From CAIOSQ01 sp044359885 (GTDB lineage Bacteria > Pseudomonadota > Alphaproteobacteria > CACIAM-22H2): 9,213 bases of DNA. Made by a program: the position numbers and the translations under genes. The notes below the pieces were generated by a model, which was given only the letters and a program-made list of their open reading frames with translations, had not been told where the DNA came from and did not search any database. This document shows, one piece after another, positions 5,966-9,213 of this stretch. Within the stretch, counting starts at the first letter, position 1, and each line of letters begins with the position of its first letter. The DNA lies in contig JBIKLI010000171.1 in assembly GCA_044359885.1 (NCBI GenBank), positions 1-9,213 on the forward strand, in the 5' to 3' direction.

Positions 5966-7542
5966 GGCGCGAGCGCGAAGCGCCAGCCAAGCCGCGCCGC
6001 CAGCATTGCGCCCGGCGGCGGTGCCAGCGGCAGCTTCCCGGCCAGCGCGTCGCGCAGGATCGTCGCGGGCGGCGCATCGGCGCGGACACGGCCGCCCTCC
6101 ATCACGATGATCCGGTCCGCGACCCGGGCAAGCCAGTCGACATCATGGGCGACGAGCAGCACCGCCATGCCGGCACGGCGCAATCCGGCAAGATCGTCCT
6201 CCAGAGCGGCAAGACCGATGCCGTCGAGACCGGCCGCCGGCTCGTCGAGGACCGCGACACGCTGGCGTGGCGATGCCAGGGCGAGCGCAAGGGCAAGGCG
6301 CCGCCGCTCGCCCTGGCTGAAGGCCAGCGGATGCCGTTCGGGATCGGGCGCAAGCCCGGCGCGTGCGATGGCCGCGGCGGCGTCGCGCCAGTCCAGCCCG
6401 CGCCGCGCCGCCTCGGCGCCCAGCATTCCGGTCGCGAAGGCCAGCGCCGGGTTCTGCGGGACGTGGATCGCGGTCCCGCCGCCACGGCGGACATGGCCGC
6501 GCACCGGCGCGAGTCCGCCGGCGGCGAGCAGGCCCAGGGTCGACTTGCCGGCCCCGTTGGGACCGGCGATCCCGATCACCTCGCCCGCCTGTACCGCGAG
6601 ACGGATATCGGCCAGCACCTCGCGCCGGCCGCGCCGGACCGTCGCCGATGCGATCTCCAGCAGCGGCGCGCCGGCTGGCCGGGCCGGCGCGCGGTCGAGG
6701 CCCAGGACCGCCAGCGCCGTCGCCAGTTCGTCCACGGCGCCATCGGCCGCACGCGCACGCGACAGCGCCGCCGCGACGGCGATGTCGGGCGGCAGGCGCA
6801 GGCCCGGTGCCGCCGCGCGCGCGGCGAGGTCGCGCAGCACCGCCTCGGTCGGCCCCGCGGCGAGCGGCCGCCCGTCGGCGTCGAGCACCAGCGCGCGCGA
6901 CGCCAGACGACGCACATGGTCGATGCGATGCTCGACCAGCATTGCCGCCGCACCGTCCTGGCAGGCGGCCTCGAGCGCGTCCACCGCCTCGTGCGCGGCC
7001 ATCCCGTCGAGATGCGCGACCGGTTCGTCGATGACCAGCGCGCGCGGCGCCTCGGCAAGCGCGGCGGCAAGCGCCAGACGCTGGCGCCACCCGCCGGAGA
7101 GGGCGAGGGTCTGGTCGCGCCGCGCGAGGCCCAGCCCCGGTGCACGGGCCAGCGCGCGATCGACCCGCGCGTCGATCTCGCCGGGGGCGAGACCGCGATT
7201 TTCCAGCGCGAAGGCCAGTTCGTCCTCGACCGTCAGCGCGACGAGCTGGGCGTCGCTGTCCTGCAGCACCGCGGCCGCGACGCCGGTACCGGCCGCCAGC
7301 GCGCCCGCGGGCAGTCCGGTCCACGCGACCGTGCCGCGACGCGTGGCCGGAACCAGATGCGGGATCGCGCCGAGCAGGGCCAGCGCCAGCGTGGTCTTGC
7401 CGCTGCCCGAGGGACCGAGCAGCGCCAGCCGCTCGCCGGGCGCGAGTTCCAGCGCGATCTCGCCGACCGCGTCGCGCGCCGCGCGCGCGAACCGGACCGC
7501 GACCCCGGACGCCGCCAGGAGCGCGCCGCCGTCAGGCGGCAC
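5962..7542 (-). CDS. ykoD: YkoD, fused double ATPase of thiamine/HMP ECF transporter
   Basis: About 526 residues with two ABC ATPase domains in one chain, replacing the usual EcfA/EcfA' pair. Domain 1 has Walker A G-P-S-G-S-G-K-T-T (43-51), Q-loop L-Q-D (93-95), signature L-S-G-G-W-R-Q-R (148-155), Walker B with A-L-V-I-D-E-P (168-174) and an E-H-R switch histidine (205). Domain 2 has Walker A G-P-N-G-A-G-K-S-T (327-335), Q-loop V-P-Q-N (361-364), signature F-S-Q-G-E-R-R-R (408-415), Walker B with V-L-D-E-P (431-435) and A-H-D. Both sites look catalytically complete. The start is uncertain: GTG at 7542 overlaps the ykoE stop by 11 bases and leaves a natural N-terminus just before the first beta strand, but it has no clear ribosome binding site and no ATG is nearby. 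The upstream extension of the frame is only the shadow of ykoE. Confidence 0.9.
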   Translation of the reverse strand: MPPDGGALLAASGVAVRFARAARDAVGEIALELAPGERLALLGPSGSGKTTLALALLGAIPHLVPATRRGTVAWTGLPAGALAAGTGVAAAVLQDSDAQLVALTVEDELAFALENRGLAPGEIDARVDRALARAPGLGLARRDQTLALSGGWRQRLALAAALAEAPRALVIDEPVAHLDGMAAHEAVDALEAACQDGAAAMLVEHRIDHVRRLASRALVLDADGRPLAAGPTEAVLRDLAARAAAPGLRLPPDIAVAAALSRARAADGAVDELATALAVLGLDRAPARPAGAPLLEIASATVRRGRREVLADIRLAVQAGEVIGIAGPNGAGKSTLGLLAAGGLAPVRGHVRRGGGTAIHVPQNPALAFATGMLGAEAARRGLDWRDAAAAIARAGLAPDPERHPLAFSQGERRRLALALALASPRQRVAVLDEPAAGLDGIGLAALEDDLAGLRRAGMAVLLVAHDVDWLARVADRIIVMEGGRVRADAPPATILRDALAGKLPLAPPPGAMLAARLGWRFALAP

Positions 7543-8116
7543 GCCGGTCCGCGTCGATGGCCAGCCCGTCCAGCGCCCCCGTGCGATGCAGCGCGCGGGC
7601 GATCGCACGGCCCAGCAGGCCGGCGAGCACCATGCCGCTGACCACCCGGATGGCGAACATCGCGACCAGCAGACCCGGCGCCAGCGCGCCGTAGTCGAAG
7701 CGGATCCACGTATAGACGAAGCTGAACAGCGCCGCGCAGGCGCCCGAGGCCAGCAGCACGGCAAGATCGTAGCGCTTCCAGCGCGTCAGCGCGAAGGCGA
7801 GTTCGGCCCCCGCGCCCTGCACGACGCCGGTCAGCAGCAGGATCAGCCCTGCCGGGTGGCCGGTCGCCACCTCCGCGACCGCGGCCACGACCTCGGCGAA
7901 GAAAGCAGCTCCGGGCTTGCGCACCACATAGGCGGCGACGATCGACGCCACGCACCAGAAGCCGAAGAAGATGTCGAGTGCGATCGGACCGATCAGCCCC
8001 TGCGCGACCAGCCAGAGCTGCACCCAGGCGAGATAGAGGACGCCGAAGACGACGCCGATGGCCGCGGCGACGACGATCTCGCGCTGCGTCCAGGAACCCG
8101 GATTGGCCGTGCCCAT
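7532..8116 (-). CDS. ykoE: YkoE, S component (membrane substrate-binding protein) of thiamine/HMP ECF transporter
   Basis: 194 residues, nearly all hydrophobic, with about five to six membrane segments beginning at W-T-Q-R-E-I-V-V-A-A-A-I-G. The F-G-V-L-Y-L-A-W region, the I-A-L-D-I-F-F-G-F-W-C segment and the G-V-V-Q-G-A-G-A-E-L segment resemble YkoE/ThiW-like S components that bind thiamine or its pyrimidine precursor HMP. The start ATG at 8116 is preceded by GAGGAG about ten bases upstream. The frame stays open upstream through the ykoF region, but that extension is antisense-quality protein. The gene begins 14 bases after the ykoF stop, and its end overlaps the likely ykoD start. Its position between ykoF and the ATPase gene matches the Bacillus subtilis order ykoFEDC. 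Confidence 0.9.
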   Translation of the reverse strand: MGTANPGSWTQREIVVAAAIGVVFGVLYLAWVQLWLVAQGLIGPIALDIFFGFWCVASIVAAYVVRKPGAAFFAEVVAAVAEVATGHPAGLILLLTGVVQGAGAELAFALTRWKRYDLAVLLASGACAALFSFVYTWIRFDYGALAPGLLVAMFAIRVVSGMVLAGLLGRAIARALHRTGALDGLAIDADRRAA

Positions 8117-8130
8117 CTTGGTCTTTCTCC

Positions 8131-8736
8131 TCAGCCCTTGGTCGGACTGCCGGCCGACACGGTGATCGTCAGGACGACATGCGCGGTGGCCGGGGCGAAA
8201 TCGAGATAGCAGCGCTCGATCGCGGCGAAGACCTCCGCCGCGTCGCCTTTCAGCTTGGTGCAGAAATTCTTCGAACGGTCGAACACCCGCGCCGCCTTCA
8301 GAAAGTCGATGCAGGCGCCGATCCGCGTCATGTGCGCCTCGGTGCCGAGCGGGTAGAGGGAAATCTGCGCCGAGACGGCGAGACCGGCGAGCGGCCCCGG
8401 CGCGTAGCGGGCCAGCGCCGTCGCGACGAGATCCTCGCCGGGTTCGGGCGGACGGATCGGCAGGGCAGCACAGATCGGATCGTCGGATTCGCCCGGGCAA
8501 CCGCGCGACAGCGTGCCCGCCAGGACGACATGGCCGCCGCCCGTCGCGGTCGCGACGAAGGCGTCGCGCATCGCCTGCACGACCAGACCCGGGGGCCCGA
8601 CAAGCAGGGTCGAGAGATCGTCGGTCTCGCGCCGGATGCGCCCGGCATACGCGTCGAGCGCCGCAATTCCGCGCAGGATCGCCGGCACGAAGTCGGCGGT
8701 CATCGGGTAGAGGGAAAACTGCGTGCCGGAAAACAT
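8131..8736 (-). CDS. ykoF: YkoF, thiamine/HMP-binding protein with tandem domains
   Basis: 201 residues, the normal length. YkoF is a soluble protein of two ACT-like ferredoxin-fold repeats that binds thiamine or HMP and accompanies the YkoEDC transporter. Both repeats are visible. F-S-L-Y-P-M (from residue 7) in repeat 1 corresponds to I-S-L-Y-P-L in repeat 2. Each repeat ends in a similar beta strand: H-V-V-L-A-G-T-L-S-R-G-C-P-G in repeat 1 and H-V-V-L-T-I-T-V-S-A-G-S-P in repeat 2. No signal peptide is present, so it acts in the cytoplasm. It is the first gene after the TPP riboswitch, starting 7 bases downstream of GGAG at 8747-8744, which lies within the aptamer. Regulation by thiamine pyrophosphate is therefore very likely, with the whole operon repressed when TPP is abundant. 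Confidence 0.95.
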   Translation of the reverse strand: MFSGTQFSLYPMTADFVPAILRGIAALDAYAGRIRRETDDLSTLLVGPPGLVVQAMRDAFVATATGGGHVVLAGTLSRGCPGESDDPICAALPIRPPEPGEDLVATALARYAPGPLAGLAVSAQISLYPLGTEAHMTRIGACIDFLKAARVFDRSKNFCTKLKGDAAEVFAAIERCYLDFAPATAHVVLTITVSAGSPTKG

Positions 8737-8737
8737 G

Positions 8738-8822
8738 GTCTCGCTCCGCTGGCATTACCCAGATCAGCTCGAGGGTTGGGCCACCTGGCCCTCTCAGCCC
8801 CGTTCGGAGCGCCCCTGACGAG
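8738..8822 (-). ncRNA. TPP riboswitch (THI element) controlling ykoFEDC
   Basis: Read on the minus strand, the conserved thi-box parts occur in order: GGGGCGC (8815-8809), short P3 hairpin CTCC-GAAC-GGGG (8809-8798), the pocket CTGAGA (8797-8792), a variable hairpin GGGCC-AGGT-GGCCC (8791-8778), ACCC (8776-8773) closing P2 with GGGG, then CTGATCTGG...TAATGCCAGCG (8767-8747) with P5 CTGG/CCAG and P4 GCT/AGC. The CTGAGA and CTGATCTGG-N-TAATGCCAGC blocks are essentially the published consensus. P1 is weak; GTC (8819-8817) with GAC (8740-8738) or CTC (8822-8820) with GAG (8742-8740) are options, so the outer limits are approximate. The aptamer ends one or two bases before the ykoF start codon. 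There is no separate terminator or anti-terminator, so control is probably translational. Confidence 0.95.
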
Positions 8823-9033
8823 GCTCTGCGTACCGCATCCGATTCACGGCGTAAAGGGCGACATGACTTCCTGCCGGAGATCCACGCCCCCTCCCCGGCC
8901 ATGCCTTGTCGCCGCATCCGGATGATGTCGGTCACGAACCCTGTGCCGGCGGGTCCGGCCGTCACTGCAAGGCCAAGGATGCGGCGCGGGCCTGCGCGAT
9001 CCGGTCGACGCGGCGCCGGTCCTGGGAGCTGCC
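8823..9033. other. Divergent intergenic region with no recognisable gene
   Basis: About 210 bases between the TPP riboswitch (read leftward) and the gene start at 9034 (read rightward). It should contain the yko operon promoter on the minus strand. I see no -35/-10 pair on either strand that I would defend, no RNA gene and no repeat. Open frames crossing it are Arg/Pro-rich and match no family I know. Confidence 0.6.
9024..9028 (+). promoter_or_regulatory. Ribosome binding site for the HNOB-like start at 9034
   Basis: GGGAG lies 5 bases upstream of ATG 9034. It supports 9034 as a genuine translation start even though the protein downstream seems broken. Confidence 0.55.
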
Positions 9034-9176
9034 ATGAAGGGCATCGTCTTCGCCGAGTTCCCGCGAATGATCCAGCCCCGGTTCTCGCCCGCCATCGCCG
9101 ACGACGATCCATCGCGCGCTACGAGGTGGAGGGTGGCCGGATCGTGCGGCTCGCGTTCACCCGCCCATCGCGATGA
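9034..9176 (+). pseudogene. Probable internally deleted, frameshifted remnant of a heme-NO-binding (HNOB/H-NOX) gene
   Basis: From ATG 9034 the first ~23 residues, M-K-G-I-V-F-A-E-F followed by P-R-M-I-Q-P-R-F-S-P-A-I-A-D, resemble the M-K-G-I-V-F-x-x-F/L start of HNOB/H-NOX heme proteins that sense nitric oxide or oxygen. After about base 9100 this frame turns into an Arg/Ser-rich sequence with no family resemblance, though it stays open to the window end. At the same point another frame (bases about 9105-9176) reads A-R-Y-E-V-E-G-G-R-I-V-R-L-A-F with strong GC-rich third positions and ends in TGA at 9174-9176. That segment looks like the end strands of such a protein. Intact HNOB proteins are about 180 residues with a central heme histidine, which is absent here. 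The simplest reading is loss of some 130 codons with a frame change. Alternatives are a sequencing or assembly error, or an unrelated short protein. Confidence 0.42.
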
Positions 9177-9213
9177 CCGGGACCGGCCCGGACGACGGCG
9201 CAGCTGTGCGCCA
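9173..9213 (+). CDS. Possible start of the next gene (truncated by window end)
   Basis: ATG at 9173 overlaps the TGA at 9174-9176 as ATGA, the same junction type used throughout this genome. The frame M-T-G-T-G-P-D-D-G-A-A-V-R is open to the window end. It is too short to assign a function, and no Shine-Dalgarno sequence is visible. HNOB genes are commonly followed by a histidine kinase or diguanylate cyclase gene, but nothing here shows that. Confidence 0.28.
   Translation, partial: MTGTGPDDGAAVR

Noticed and set aside
5252..8116. ECF transporter considered as a nickel importer serving the lar operon
   Set aside because: Nickel ECF systems have CbiM/NikM-type S components with an N-terminal metal-binding Met-His. 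Here the S component is YkoE-like, the first gene is ykoF, and a TPP riboswitch controls the set, so the substrate is thiamine or HMP.
5615..8209. Very long + strand open frame (864 codons) opposite the yko operon
   Set aside because: It lies antisense to ykoC/ykoD/ykoE, is dominated by Arg/Ala/Ser with no recognisable domain, and exists because stop codons are rare in such GC-rich DNA. The minus-strand frames carry complete ABC and membrane motifs.
8844..9095. Minus-strand 83-codon frame between the riboswitch and the HNOB-like start
   Set aside because: It ends just upstream of the riboswitch but has no ribosome binding site that I trust, no family resemblance, and lies opposite the better supported + strand start at 9034.
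7532..9112. Extension of the ykoE frame to a 526-residue protein starting at 9112
   Set aside because: The upstream part runs through ykoF and the TPP riboswitch in the wrong frame and has no domain. The ATG at 8116 has a good Shine-Dalgarno sequence and starts exactly at the YkoE homology.

Overview
The window is very GC-rich, densely packed DNA that looks like a proteobacterium, most likely an alphaproteobacterium. This is an inference from the GC-rich codons, the many ATGA-type gene overlaps, a PEP-CTERM (exosortase) protein with a candidate sigma-54 promoter, and a ykoFEDC-type thiamine transporter under a TPP riboswitch. The species cannot be named from this sequence.

Region 1 (1-4342, + strand) is a translationally coupled operon for the nickel-pincer nucleotide (NPN) cofactor and its enzyme: the 3' end of larC (nickel insertion), larE (sulfur transfer), larB (pyridinium carboxylase/hydrolase) and larA (nickel-dependent 2-hydroxyacid racemase/epimerase). 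These are followed, with another ATGA overlap, by an HI0933-family flavoprotein. Successive genes overlap by 4-8 bases. LarA keeps every catalytic and cofactor-binding residue known from the Lactobacillus plantarum enzyme. LarE carries three cysteines that suggest the iron-sulfur type rather than the sacrificial-cysteine type.

Region 2 (4343-5245, + strand) is a single gene for a secreted PEP-CTERM protein with its own intergenic control region. That region holds a small GC hairpin, a near-perfect sigma-54 (-24/-12) promoter, a 17-bp tandem duplication that fills most of the predicted leader, and a strong ribosome binding site. The mature protein has one cysteine, in an F-C-L-E motif, and an F-Q-x-A-I-W-E motif. 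This pair resembles Cys-Gln thioester domains.

Region 3 (5252-8822, - strand, convergent with region 2) is a complete thiamine/HMP uptake operon read in the order TPP riboswitch - ykoF (substrate-binding) - ykoE (membrane S component) - ykoD (double ATPase) - ykoC (EcfT transmembrane component). The riboswitch runs straight into the ykoF start, and the Shine-Dalgarno sequence lies inside the aptamer's 3' strand, so direct translational control is likely.

Region 4 (8823-9213) is a divergent intergenic stretch, followed by a well-started gene whose first ~23 residues look like a heme-NO-binding (HNOB/H-NOX) protein. The reading frame then breaks down. A second coding-like segment in another frame ends in an ATGA overlap with a possible next gene, which suggests an internally deleted, frameshifted remnant.
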